A stretch of 64,000 bases of DNA from Siphonodentalium dalli (GCA_032622095.1 CP136067.1:178098556-178162555); one strand, 5' to 3'; positions 48,003 to 60,112 are shown, counted from the stretch's first letter. Numbers and translations: made by a program. The notes: a model not told the origin generated them from the sequence alone.

Positions 48003-48593
48003 GGTGACACCCTAAAAGGAAGCCCTTTCACCGAGAGTTAGAAGCGTATCAGTCTGAACATGGGTTCGAATATGGAATATAATTTTGTGTTTCATAGATG
48101 TATGCATAATCGGTGCCACCCATGTCAGCTTTGGGGGTCTGATGAGGAGGAGCACATACATTGACAAAACTTGTTTATCGCGGATTTCCTCCAAACTTAT
48201 ATATTTACTGGCTGAACAAATTGGGGAACCTTATTTCAGCACATTTTGATCTTAGACACTGCCTTTACTCAGCGGCGGCTACTTTTTGCGCCTTGGCGTA
48301 CATTTTGATCATTTAGACATTTTGAATTAAGAAAAGTAAATCAAATTTTAATTTCGAAATTTTGTTTTCATTGAACTCCTTGCTCAGTTTAACAAAAATA
48401 AATGTTAAAAAAAAAAATCATTTGTTTAAATCAAAATTTGAAGAAAAAAACTAACGGCGTTATAACATCCGTCAGGGTACGCGGAGTCATCACAATCTGG
48501 TTGAAATCGATATTGGGGTCTGGGAGAAACATCGCGAGCAGACAATCGGATAGACAGACATATCCTGCTCTTTTATATATACATGTATATTTA

Positions 48594-48744
48594 AGAAATA
48601 ACTCTTGTTTCGATTAAGGTTATGCAGTTATAACCGAAAAGTTTGAATATAAATTCTATAACGCGCGTAGCGCAGTTATAAAAACGTTATCTTCAAACTT
48701 TTCGGTTATAACTCATAACCTTAATCGAAACAAGAGTTATTTCT
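48594..48744. mobile_element. 151-bp hairpin MITE with TA flanks
   Basis: Arms beginning AGAAATAACTCTTGTTTCGA on both strands, nearly identical over about 54 bp, with a loop containing ACGCGCGTAGCGC. TA sits on each side (48592-48593, 48745-48746), as for mariner-type insertions. Confidence 0.85.
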
Positions 48745-48749
48745 TATAA

Positions 48750-49800
48750 TTTAATCTGTTATTTCACAAGAGAACAACCAAAAGTAAAAGTTGGAAGTAT
48801 AACGAGCGTACAACATTGAGATTATTTCAGACGAAAACGACACGTGAAGTTGGAAGAGACACCCGTCATTGAAAAATTGTGCTTATCGGTCACGTCGCTT
48901 CGGAAATATAGCGTGTCGCATCTGATCACGCATCGCATGGCACCGGGCAGCTGCAGTTGCACGTGGGTTGATATTCGACCACGGTGACACAAACCCTTGT
49001 TAGTTTTAATTTACATGTTTCATTTCGTTCCAAATGTTCCATCTTGTTGATTTGTCTGGTTACTTGTGTACTGCATATTAGCATCTAGGATGTTTATTGT
49101 TAATACAGTCATACCCGTAGCGGGAAAGGAGACAAGAAAGTAATCAAGAAATTTAGGTTATCGAGAAACAACCTAAATGACAAAGTGTGTGACAGCCAAT
49201 TGTTTTACAGTTTTCCGTGGATTGACAGCTTATGATTAAATTATATATATTTCCGCGATATAAGAGATTCAATAGTATAGTGGCACCATTCGACTCAGGA
49301 ATGGGGATCAGAGAAAAGTACATCAAAATTGATAAAACATTATTTGCAACGATTTTCCTACAAAAGTAACTATGTTGTGTGTGTCGCCATCATACTATAA
49401 CGATGTACCGGAACACGATATGGGAATGGTAGTTTGAAGACACGACGAAATTGTTCATGATTCTATACAATTGTGGATCCTGGACCACTGAATAATTTAA
49501 CTTTGAACCAAGTTCACATTTTATCTTGCATCAACCGTCGTGACTTGATATGAAGAGACCAACTGACGTCGGTGCGGTTCTTTGTGTGATACCATTAGCC
49601 TAATCGTAATGCATCAATTGGCCAGTTGCTGAAACTAGCCGTATGTCACCTTTCTAACGGACTAGTGCTGAATGTTTCATTACTGTTGGGCTAAATGCAC
49701 ACACAACCCACACCTTACGCCATTAGCGTCACACCATTTCACGGTTAGTAGCAGCAATATAATATAATTATTACTACACAGCACTTCCACCATATATATA
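48750..49800. other. Non-coding stretch
   Basis: Nothing recognised. Frames are short and interrupted on both strands. Confidence 0.5.
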
Positions 49801-49803
49801 TTT

Positions 49804-50875
49804 AAGTAGCAGGGTGACCCGGCGTTCCCCAGGTTAAAGCAGTTTGTTCCTTATGTCCTGTACACAATTACACAATGCCATTACCTGGCGTACATAGACC
49901 CACCATATGTTGCGAGAGTAATAATCAGCTACACGAAACGAGTCATATCTGGATTAAGAATAGTATATCGTACGACATAATCTGATATATATTTTGGGAC
50001 GTCTGTTTGTTTGTTTGTCTGTTTATTAGCAAGGCCGGGAAAACTGCCGGACGGAATTCGACGAAATTTGATACCTAGTGGTACTTTTGTCCGGGGGGTA
50101 TTTTGGACGGATCAAAGCGTGACCCCGACCTGACCTTGACCTTCAAAATGGTCAATTCAAGGTCAAATCGGGTAAAACCGGACGGATGTCGACGAAATTT
50201 GATACCTAGGAGTACTTTTATCAGGGGAGTGTTTTGGACGGGTCAAATCGTGACCCCGATCTGACCTTGACCTTCAAAATGGTAAATTCAAGGTAAAATC
50301 TGGTAAAACCGGACGGATTTCGACGAAATTTGATACTAGGGGTACGTTTGTCCGGGGAGTGTTTTGGACGGGTCAATTCGTGACCCCGAACTGACAATGA
50401 CCTTCAAAATGGTAAATTCAAGGTAAAATCGGGTCCAATTTCGCATGCGACCGTGTCCTTGCTCATATACGCTCATATAGTCATGTTTCTGGCAAAGAAA
50501 TCCCCAAATAGCCCGGACGAAGTCAGGCCCACCAGCTAGTATTATATAAAACAGACAGTCGCTCTCTCGCTGAGTGGGGTGCATAAAACTGATTCCCGGT
50601 CCATGATGTTATATTCTGATATGTTGTAATTTATGTTGTATTATTAATGGAATACATACTGTTTAAACCAAAGTAGTGTGGTACTCTCCGCTGTGGACAT
50701 TTGGTGGGAAAAGAGAATAAAGTGTTCTTCTCATACATTTTATACCCAAAATGGACATCACAAAGAATCATTCCCAATCCTATACATGGATTATAAGCAG
50801 TGGCTGACCTTGTCGGAATGATTGCCATTTGTTTATCCCGATTAAAGAAGTATTTATTTCAAAAATGTGTCTTTT
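49804..50875. repeat. Dispersed repeat, family A (copy 3) with internal triplication
   Basis: Starts AGTAGCAGGGTGACCCGGCG as copy 2 does. It shares CTCATATACGCTCATATA, CATGTTTCTGG and CACCAGCTAGTATT with copy 1. Bases 50690-50870 match the end of copy 2. In the middle, a 131-bp unit (GACGAAATTTGATACCTAG, TTTTGGACGGGTCAAAT, TGACCTTGACCTTCAAAATG) is present three times, with starts at 50060, 50191 and 50322. No transposase or helicase frame seen. The AGCTAGT-like end recalls Helitron 3' ends, but I could not confirm a terminal hairpin. Confidence 0.65.
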
Positions 50876-51109
50876 TTTAAAGTGTACAATCGACGTGATT
50901 GGAATTCCGACAATAGTAGATGATGATCACCTACTTCCATATTGGACAATGCATTAGTACTCACTGATCAAGTTGTGCTGATTCATTAATTGACACACAG
51001 TCTGCTTTAAAACAGTAACCAAACATTGTATATGATTAAATGTTCTATTGGAAATTTTGTTTTTATCAATTTGGTCCAGTGACCCCGCCCTAACTCAGAT
51101 AGTGCTATT

Positions 51110-51965
51110 TTGGCATTAGAAAACCACACCAGTAGATTCGTCATATCAAATAAATACAATTTGATGATGAAACATTGGACAAGAGAAAATATAAGACGGC
51201 AGTACTACTGGCCAAGATTGTACAAATAATTTAATTGTTACATCAGTAAATGTGTGACCTGCCAAGTCAGATCACCACAGAAACAAGTTGCTAACTTACA
51301 AGAAACTGATATACCTCCAAATCCTTTCGCTACAATTGGCATTGATCTCGCATGACCATACCAAACTTCCTTCGCTGGAAATCGCTACATAATCAGCTTC
51401 ATTGATATACACAGCGGGTGGTTTGAAGCTTACCCAGTCAAGGATAAATCGGCAGAATATATTGTTCAGTTACTGATCGATGAACTATTTCCTCGCCACC
51501 TCTGGAGATCATCAGACAATGGTTCCGAAAACATTAACTTTAAAGTCATAGAAACTGGAAGCATTGGGTGTCCATCGTGTCAAAACATCATTATATTGCA
51601 CAAGAGAAACGCGCGCGCAGAGCGTTTTCATAGGACGCTATGTGACTTTTTTATAATAAAAAAAATAGCCAATGATATTAATACTGAGAATGTTCATTTA
51701 AATCAAACATTTGCAGCTATTCGTTTCAACGATAACGAATCTTCAAAATTCTTCCCATTTTATCTTCTATACAACCCCTATGCCGTACTCCCGTTTGACT
51801 CATTGCTTAAACATTGATGCAAACACGGAGGCACATATGCCCATAACCTTGCATTAGTATAACAACACTAAGCCCTTATGCTAGTACACAATACTATGAA
51901 ATTATAAAAGCGCAAACAAGCCACTAAACATTATAAAAAAGCTCAAGACAAAATCTTTGAAATCT
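51110..51965 (+). pseudogene. Ty3/Gypsy-like integrase fragment
   Basis: Broken plus-strand reading frame with the integrase order. A YYWPRLY block is followed by the zinc-finger cysteines KCVTCQ. Then come the catalytic core IGIDLA (Asp near 51344), SGWFEAYPVKDKSAEYIV, SSDNGSEN (Asp 51515) and RAERFHRTL (Glu 51620). Asp and Glu have 34 residues between them, close to the D,D35E spacing. The open 73-codon tail continues to FDSLLKH, and a shifted frame ends in KRKQATKHYKKAQD, like integrase C-terminal tails. Stops occur after IDLA and near the zinc finger. No LTR or RT is attached, so it is an isolated relic. Confidence 0.85.
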
Positions 51966-51996
51966 ACGGCAGCGTAGAACCGCCAACTCCACTTTC

Positions 51997-53225
51997 GTTA
52001 CTAACTTGTTTAAACAAGTTACTAATTTGTTTAAACAAGTTAACTAACTTGTTTAAAGGCACAGGAGGCCTTAATTGTCGAAAATATTCATATTTGTTCC
52101 AAACACTGTAAACAGAAAAACATTAAAACGCATACAGTTTCGTTCATATATACCATGACCATCGCGTAAACAGCATGTTATCATAAAGACATACTATATT
52201 TACCTAAACAAGAGCCTGATTGTGTTACAGAAGACCGCACAATGCTACTTGCAAATCACACGCAAATGGCATAAACGCTCTGTATTAGTTCCATATCAGG
52301 AATTCACCAACAAAGAACGCTCTTTATGTTTACCATCATAATATAAAAAAACGCCAGAAAAGTAACTTTTTTATGCTGTTATGCTTTTGTTTACATAACA
52401 ATGGTCAAACATATGACAATAACATACTGTTTATGCGATATTTCTTTTTGTTTGTATCGGTTTTTGACGGGTGGAGATATTTTCACAGGATACCCACCGC
52501 CAAGGCCAACCGTACATTTAAATAAGGTAACTAACTTGTTTAAACAAGTTAGCTAACTTTATTAGACAAGTTAGCTAACTTGTTTATACAAGTTACTAAA
52601 TTGTTTAAACTAGTTAGCTAACTAGTTTAAACAAGTTAACTAACTTGTTTAAACAAGTTAAATAACTTGTTTAAACAAGTTACTAACTTGATTACACAAG
52701 TTAACGAACCTGTTTAAACAAGTTACTAAATTGTTTAATCAAGTTATCTAACTTGTTTAGGCAAGTTAACTAACTTGTGTAAACAAGTTACTAACTTGTG
52801 TAAACAATTTAGATAACTTGATTAAATAAGTTAGCATCTTACCCAATCACGGATAGCCATTTTCTACAGCAGCGTGGAGTCACCATATCCTCTTCTGTTA
52901 CTAACTTGTTTAAACAATTTAGTAATTTGTTTAAACAAGTTAGCTAACTTGTTTACTAAAGTTAGTTTAAACATGTTATCCAACTTGTTTAAACAAGTTA
53001 GTTAACTTGTTTAAACAAGTTAGTAACTTGTTTAAACAAGTTAGCTAACTTGTTAACAAAAGTTACTAAATTGTTTAAACAAGTTAGCTAACTTGGTAAC
53101 TTGTTTACACAAGTTAGCTAACTTGGTAACTTGTTTACACAAGTTAGCTAACTTGTTTAAACAAATTAGTAACTTGTGTACGCAAGTTAGCTAACTTGTT
53201 TAAACAAGTTAATAACAAAAGAGGA
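51997..53225. repeat. Palindromic satellite, AACTTGTTTAAACAAGTT units
   Basis: Several dozen ~22-23 bp units, each centred on the 18-bp perfect palindrome AACTTGTTTAAACAAGTT joined by AGCT or ACT. Most units are exact or differ at one or two bases. The array is split by a MITE (52057-52517). The left flank phrase CAGCGTAGAA...TCGTTACTAACTTG is repeated at about 52870-52910, and its inverse forms the right end (AATAACAAAAGAGGAGGTGTC). The whole is thus an inverted arrangement. Confidence 0.9.
52057..52517 (+). mobile_element. TTAA MITE family, copy 1 (inside palindromic satellite)
   Basis: Flanked by TTAA at 52053-52056 and 52518-52521. Ends AGGCACAGGAGGCCTTAATT and GGCCAACCGTACAT pair imperfectly. 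The interrupted host unit reads ACTTGTTTAA before and TTAAATAAGGTAAC after, so the element sits in the central TTTAAA of a satellite palindrome. Same family as 57874-58366 and 60823-61316. Confidence 0.9.
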
Positions 53226-54790
53226 GGTGTCGGTGTAAAAAAAAAGAGTACGCCCAAGTAGTGTCACGACCTGCACTACTCATAACTCTATCAGTTTGTG
53301 TTGACTTATATATATGTATATGAGCATCAAGATTTAATTAACTATAAATATTTATTATAACCAATTACGTACATGAAAGTTACTTGCTGATGGTAGGGGT
53401 GGGGTCTACCTCTGAATTTTCATATTGCACCCACATCTTACAGCCTTTCGTGGCTCCCAATTGTTCGACTGGCCCATGCCCATTCTGGATGAAATTTTAG
53501 TTGGGGGAAATTTCGCGGGGAAATGTGCGTGCCAATATGACGTCGCTTTGGATACAACATATGACGTCACCTAACAGTTTACGTGAACGTGCTTTTACTA
53601 ATTTATTAAACTAAAGTAAAGTTTATTTAGTGATATGACAAACATTTTAGACATTTACTTCATGTTGTTTTCGCGATGTGGCTAACTAAAAATGCAGTTT
53701 TATGCAGTTTCCGTCAATTTCCGAATGGCATAGCAACCCGAGTCAGGTCGGCAATATTTATAATTTAAGTAATGATTATTGTTTAAAGTATACACCATGT
53801 AATTTATTCACGCAATGAATACTGTTTTGTTGGCTATATGAAAAGTAACATTTTGTAGTTTTAATTTAATGGTAATGACGTCTCCAATATGGCGGCGCCT
53901 CAAATTCAAGATGACGGCGCCTTAAATTCAAGATGGCGACGCCCATGTTGAAAAGCGAACTTAGTATAAGGACGACCAGCTACGCAACACATGTCCTTAA
54001 AAAATATAAACTCGAAAGTAAATGGAAAACCCATTATCGCACCATTGATCAAATAACTGTGCACAACCTCCAAAGCACATAACGAGTATATCAGGAAAGA
54101 CAATTGGAATGGGAGGTACCCATGGTTAAGAGTATATGCATTTGATCCCCACAGGATATAATCAGTAAGTACCGTCGGGAACAGGTTATACCACTTTCTG
54201 AAATAAAGTTGATATTACAAAAAAACATGGTCTAAACATGCAGGGAAAGCCAGGTCAAAGCATGACTCAAGATTCGTCAGCAGCCGAAAATATAATAACA
54301 TAATTCCTAATCTGAAACGCAAACCAACTAAGCGATGCCCCGCCACATAATCAGACCACTAACTAACGTTGAGGATGATACCATGGACATGGCGGTCGTT
54401 CGTTTAACCCCACGTGAGTGCAAGCCTATCCATGTACCACAACAGTTAGTAACCTAAGCTCGACCAAATGGCGATGTGAAGAAAACACTTCAAACATTAC
54501 TTGCCACTGTCGCAGCTTTTATGCAAATATTCCCTTGTTGCATACAATTAACAGCATCCCCCGAAATTGGTCATGGCACTTCTTTACATAACATTTTATA
54601 TAAACCATCCAATTGGCACCACGAGATCTACTAGGGGCTGACTCGCCCTACTGACGTCGTTTCAGCATGAAACAGACCTCAGCCATAACAGCGCTATGCA
54701 ATATATAATACCCATTAACATTCCGTTAAAGTTTCACCATCCCATGCAAAGGGGTACATATTCCCGCACCGTAAATGTCCAACCTCCGTT
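53226..54790. other. Non-coding stretch
   Basis: No supported gene. At 53888-53945 a ~26-bp phrase (ATGGCGGCGCC..AAATTCAAG) is repeated about three times. The same AAATTCAAGATGGCGGC phrase occurs near 1829. Confidence 0.5.
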
Positions 54791-55210
54791 GTGGTTGATT
54801 CGCCTCAATGCATCATGCAGCGTGTCTCACAACACAATCGATTTAGCTGCATACTTTCACGACGATTCGCGAGAACACTGTTCTGCACTAGAGAACCATC
54901 TACCTAACTTGAACAATAGTTGCGCGGCCTTGTTGCAGCCCATGTGAACGCAATGACACCAATGAAGCCGAAAAAACGGGTCTTCACATTTACTATGTGG
55001 TTGATTCGCCTCAATGCATCACGCAGCATGTCTCACACACAATCGAATTAGCGGCATACATGTACCTTCACGACGTTCGCGAGAACACTGTTATTCACTT
55101 GAGAACCATCTACCTAACTTGAACAATAGTAGCGCGACTTTGTTGGAGTTCGTTGTGAACGCAATGACACAACTGAAGCCGAACAAAACAGGTCTTCACA
55201 TTTACTATGT
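54791..55210. repeat. 206-bp tandem duplication
   Basis: Two adjacent units starting GTGGTTGATTCGCCTCAATG (54791 and 54997), sharing GCGAGAACACTGTT, GAGAACCATCTACCTAACTT and CTTCACATTTACTATGT. Both contain a short frame with ENHLPNLNNS; the second stays open for about 100 codons. The frame might derive from an old element protein. Confidence 0.85.
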
Positions 55211-56024
55211 ATACAAAGATAATGAAATAAACAAACAAAAAATCCTTTTACCCCCCCCTTGGATAAGTAACTTTCATTTCTGTATGATCTCAAAATATTC
55301 CTGTAGTAAAACTTGCCCTCTGTAGATTATGCTGTTGCCATGATGTTGCATCGCCATATTGTTATATTTATAATTGTTCTAATATTTAGATTCAACTCAT
55401 TTACGTATACGTATATGCCAGAAAGGCTCCGATCAATACCGAAGATTCCCATGAAATAACTCCTGCAGGAGCTCAAACTCAAACCGTAATTGTCGCGCAA
55501 TTCCTCAAGCTGGCCTATGTGGTCTTACGCGTTATTTGGTATCTCTGTCGTTATTACTTTAGCGTTATTAGCACGCCCATACCCACTCCGCAAAATACGA
55601 TAAAGGTTGCCATGGTTAGCCAATTAGCAGCAATTAGGCAAACGTCGTGAGGAGATCCTCGTGTTAGTACTTCAAGAGTCTAAAGAGACTGATACTACAA
55701 AACCCTCTAGCTCCACGTTTTGATATATGTTCGTGTATTAATTATCCATACCTATACCTGTATAAATCTATATTCGTACCTATTATTCGTTTATTGTTGT
55801 TTTAAGAACTGCCGATTAATTTGATGTATACACACATAGCAGAAAACACGACATATACATATATTCATAACTACTGTACATCCCATACCATTCAAGAATC
55901 TGCTCTAAGCATTTGGCACACATATGTGCTCGTTTAAACTCAACATAATTATAGAGAGCAGCAATACTGTTGTAAAGATATAATCATTCAAATGCATCAC
56001 CATCATCATCATAATCATTAAGCA
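55211..56024. other. Non-coding stretch
   Basis: Nothing recognised on either strand. Confidence 0.45.
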
Positions 56025-56249
56025 TCACCAACCTGAGCGACTGTCACTGACCACCACCCCCAAATACGCCCAGCCATATCGAGGGTGTACATCGGCCACC
56101 CTCACGATCGAATGGCCGATTATCATGGACCGCTCAGAGACAGCACCGCAGTTCAGGTGACAGCAATGACGACTCCATTGACCCGCAGTCCTGCTATTCA
56201 CTATCAGCGGTTCCCAGCAATACACGACCCGACCAAAATGGTTGTGCAC
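56025..56249 (-). pseudogene. Possible SGNH-hydrolase-like fragment
   Basis: A 74-codon minus-strand frame whose second half reads MIIGHSIVR...WAYLGVVVSDSRSGW. A hydrophobic run followed by GHS(I/Y)V is the block I pattern (nucleophile Ser) of the SGNH esterase-like domains carried by some retroelements, including Ngaro-type YR elements. There is no block V (DxxH) nearby. The match is short and could be chance. Confidence 0.25.
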
Positions 56250-57735
56250 ACTCGAGGAACGTCTGCCATCACTCGATAGGCAAAATTATGACCTGATCAT
56301 GCTAGAATCTAGCTAGGATGGGGAAACAATGATTTTGTTCAGTTGAGAAAATTAACATGGGATTTTCCATATAGAACAGTTCAATTTCGATAAAAGTTAA
56401 GATAATGCGAAATGAAAGTAGGCATTCATAAGCCTGGTGCAGGCTTACTAGTCATGTTCTGTGGGATATTTTTCTTTTTCGAGCATGCCGAGTTCCACTA
56501 AAAACTGTACAATACAGTGAACTGTGCAGTGTGTACACTACAGACGAATTTGCGAAATGTAAACACGCTTCAAACTCGCTTTTTTCTGAGAATAAAATAG
56601 GTGCAAACTTGCAGTAAAAATATCACTAAACAATAATAATTACGAAAAAACTGATATAAACTACATAGGAATAAAATCAATAAAAGACGTATTTTGATAA
56701 AGAAGTGCACATAATTTCTTCGCTTTGAATAACACCGACACATTCAACGCATTGTCGACTGGCGACGCGAGATGACGCGATCCGATCGCTGTCACTTTTA
56801 TTCAACTGCGCAAGGATGGCATAAAGAGTTATTCCTCTTGTGTCGCTTGAACCGATTTGTACAGACGCGAGCCTTGTTAAAAACGTGATAAGTGACATGT
56901 GTTTAGCATTTGAGGACAACAAAACGTCCCAGTGTTTATAGATAATCACCCCACCCATATTGTATGGATCTTCGTCAATATCATTTGATTTGGTGGTTTG
57001 TAATTTACATTATAATGCACTTACTGCCAGTATATCCAATGAAAAATAAACGATTTGCGGGTGGTCAGTAATCAATACACTGTCGCAAAGTTTAGTCCGG
57101 TTCACCGCTGCAATGTAAGATATTCTTGGGTACCAATATTGACAGCAGCTGACTTCCGTTACCTAGCTGGTTGCTATATAAATAAAACAGCGGCGTAGTT
57201 TTTTTTCGAAATTTGACCTGTATACATATACAAAACACCATACTGTTCTCCCTTAAATATCAGTTTATCGATATTATTCAATTTTGACACATTTCTTGAT
57301 ATGGAACCGTGACAAATACGGCGTGAAATACACAATTTTCTACGTTTTTCAATTCAAGTTTGCGGTCAAATCAAAACCGCAATTTCTAAGTGATACACAT
57401 ATGAAAAAAACATCAGATACACATTTATTTCCATTCGCAATACGAATGCCCCCGTCTGTTCCTTTTAATCATTACCTCTGGCTCCGAAAACCAACAAACG
57501 AGGTGGCAATCATCTTTATCAGCATTGTTAACGATAAGAGAGATGTTGACGGACTATATTGTACATGTATCCAGCGCAGTAAATGTAAAACAAGCAGTCG
57601 TGAATTGGCTGAGTGTTTCCTATGGATGCACATTTCTTTAATAATTACAAGGCACGTGTGTGTAGCAATAACGTTTTAAGTTCGAAGAGCATTAGGTTTG
57701 GGATAAAAGTGTGGTGTTTTGTTATTTCGGAAAGG
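56250..57735. other. Non-coding stretch
   Basis: Unrecognised frames of 93 codons (56677-56958, minus) and 131 codons (57284-57679, plus). Neither shows a domain or plausible splice context. Confidence 0.4.
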
Positions 57736-57739
57736 CGCA

Positions 57740-57823
57740 GGGCGAATATATACTGTAAATACCAATAATGGGCTACGGCTCCGGCGTCGCCCATTAACTA
57801 TAGTTGCCACAGTATATTCGCCC
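57740..57823. mobile_element. 84-bp hairpin MITE
   Basis: GGGCGAATATATACTGTAAA at the left pairs with ACAGTATATTCGCCC at the right, with an inner AATGGGCTACGGC/GCGTCGCCCATT pair. Confidence 0.7.
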
Positions 57824-57873
57824 ACCATACCGTTACCCCCTAATTAACTGTTGATCACACTAAGATCTTTTAA

Positions 57874-58366
57874 AGGCACGTGAGGCCTTAGTTGTCGAAA
57901 ATATTCATATTTGTTCCAATCACCGTAAACATAAAAACATTAAAACGCATACAGTTTCGTTCATATATACCATGACCATCGCGTAAACAGCATGTTATCA
58001 TAAAGATTTACTATATTTGACATAAGCAAGAGTCTGTTTGTGTTACAGAAGACAGCACAATGCTGCTGGCTAATCACACACAAATGGCATAAACGCTCTT
58101 TATTCGTTCCATATCAGGAATTGACCAACAAAGAACGCTCTTTATGTTCACCATCATAATATAAACAAACACCAGAAAAGTAACTTTTTATGCTTTTGTT
58201 TACATAACAATGGTCAAAGATACGACAATAACATACTGTTTATGGATATTTCTTATTTGTATACGGACAAAGTCTGTCTACATTTTGTTGTTCTTTCTGT
58301 TTGTGGCGGTTTTTGACGGGTGGAAATATTTTCACATGATACCCACCGCCAAGGCCAACCGTACCT
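57874..58366 (+). mobile_element. TTAA MITE family, copy 2 (most complete)
   Basis: 493 bp between TTAA sites (57870-57873 and 58367-58370). Terminal inverted repeats AGGCACGTGAGGCCTTAG and AGGTACGGTTGGCCTTGG (reverse strand). The 61-codon frame inside is element sequence, not a gene. Confidence 0.9.
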
Positions 58367-58379
58367 TTAACATATCACG

Positions 58380-59110
58380 GTTAATTATACCATAACCAAA
58401 GGTTAATTCAATAATAAATTAAAAAATATAATATCAAAACACGCAACGATTTCCCGCATATCAATATTTTTGATGCGTTGGAGATGATAATAACTAAATT
58501 CCTTTGAAATACTACGCAGTTTAAGACGATTAAAGCACATACTGTTCAGGCATTGAATTCAGTTTATCTGCTCCCTTTCTGTTGACCTGTACTCCTACTG
58601 TGCGATATGCCGCCATATGCATATTGTTAAATGCTCTCGTGTTTACATATGTGCGGGCAGTTCAAATCTATACTTAGTATACTTTATTTCACTCATGTAA
58701 TACACATACATGTGTAAAATGAGGTCATTCAAAATTACAACCTTGAATCAATGAATGCATGGCGTTGGTGGTACTTGTATGCTTTTCTCAAATGAATAGT
58801 TTTCGATATCTCGGAATAGAGGGTGTGTCTATTTACCGAATGGCACTGGTTGTAATCAACATATCAGGGGCATATTGGGGTAGTATTAGAGTGGAGGTGA
58901 ACCGATCATTATATTCAGTGCTCGTATAAATTCGCCTAGTGAAGATATACATCAATACATGGTCTCTGGTATTAAATATTTGTCCTAAGTTGTATAAGTT
59001 TGCCAACCTTGTCAGTGTGGGAGATAAGTAACGTCTTCTTATTGATTCTGTGTTTTCGCCGCTGAATTAAAAATATAATTATATTCGTCACCAATCACAC
59101 CGGCGCAACA
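58380..59110. other. Non-coding stretch
   Basis: No gene or clear repeat seen. Confidence 0.5.
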
Positions 59111-59114
59111 CTGC

Positions 59115-59443
59115 ACCATAGGTCGCCTCGCATATATAAGAGAATGCATTGGCTTAACAATTTTTTATCATGTTTTTTAAATAAATGTTTCTTACATGTT
59201 TTTAGGACATAAAATAAAAAAACATCCATTACCCTGCAGGGAACCCCACACATATATAGAAGCACATAGAAGAGTGTCGTCTGCTCATCTTTGTCTGGGG
59301 CTCTGTATGGGTGAAATTATAAAATTGTTAAAGAATACAAGAACAAATTATTAAAATTGTAAAAAAATGTTAGGCCAATGCATTCTCTTATATATGCGAG
59401 GCGACCTATGGTCGACTCGCATATATAAGAGAATGTATTGGCA
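59115..59443. mobile_element. Foldback element related to the 25.3-kb MITE
   Basis: The right end (59374-59443) is a full ~70-bp palindrome of the GCCAATGCATTCTC family. The left end (from 59115) is half of one, starting ACCATAGGTCGCCTCGC. The interior differs from the 25.3-kb copy except near the arms. CCCTTT/TTAA termini are absent, so it is a truncated relative or an independent palindrome pair. Confidence 0.75.
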
Positions 59444-59694
59444 CGACTGGATTTGATATGGCGGGTCACATATGCATAAGTATCGTTTGTTTTCTTTGTG
59501 TTCAGAATCGTTCACTTTCCCCTGTGATCGGTTTCAATCGGCAGACGATGGTTTCGGCATCGGAAGCGGACAATATATAATACATCTTTTCTTGATACGC
59601 GATTTAAGTAAAATTTCTTATTGTATTTCTTCATTATATGCCTGTAAATAGAAAATGTTTTCATCGATTGAACTTGCTGTCGCCATAGACTCGC

Positions 59695-60112
59695 TTATTG
59701 TTCAGTTATGGATTTTTTAACTGTGCCTTTGACCCATGTGGTGTCAATTTTCATATTGACTTGTATGTTCCATATATAATATAAGTAGGTATGATATAAA
59801 ATGTTTTCTACGTGGCACAGCCATGGGTGTGCATATTGTTTTCTTGTGTATTGATGTAATAAAAATTTGTAAAGGATGCCATTTATTTTCTCATTTCCCG
59901 AATTAACTACATAAACCCAGTATGAGACCATTCGGATGTCTATATCGAATCTTAGTGGATATATTCGAGTTTCCCCATAAGCCATGGCATCGTGTGTGCT
60001 CGGTTTTAAATTCAAAACATATTTTAAAAAGCGTAATTGAAGTTTCTCAAGTTCTTGGATATTCTGATATCCCCAGATTTCACTTCCATATAATAAAATA
60101 GGTTTAATAATT
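59695..60112 (-). pseudogene. LINE reverse transcriptase C-terminal fragment
   Basis: Minus-strand frame reading PILLYGSEIWGYQNIQELEK, LQLRFLKYVL, then AYGETRIYPL, DIRMVSYWVYV and HPWLCHVENIL. This is the thumb/C-terminal region found after the RT core in many invertebrate LINEs (LLYGxEVWG ... YGExGRxPL ... RMxxYW). The frame is open from about 60112 to 59695. The RT palm is missing, so it is a truncated copy, and it differs from both other LINEs in the window. Confidence 0.8.

Noticed and set aside
57284-57679. 131-codon plus-strand frame
   Set aside because: No domain, unremarkable context, and plausible by chance at this base composition.
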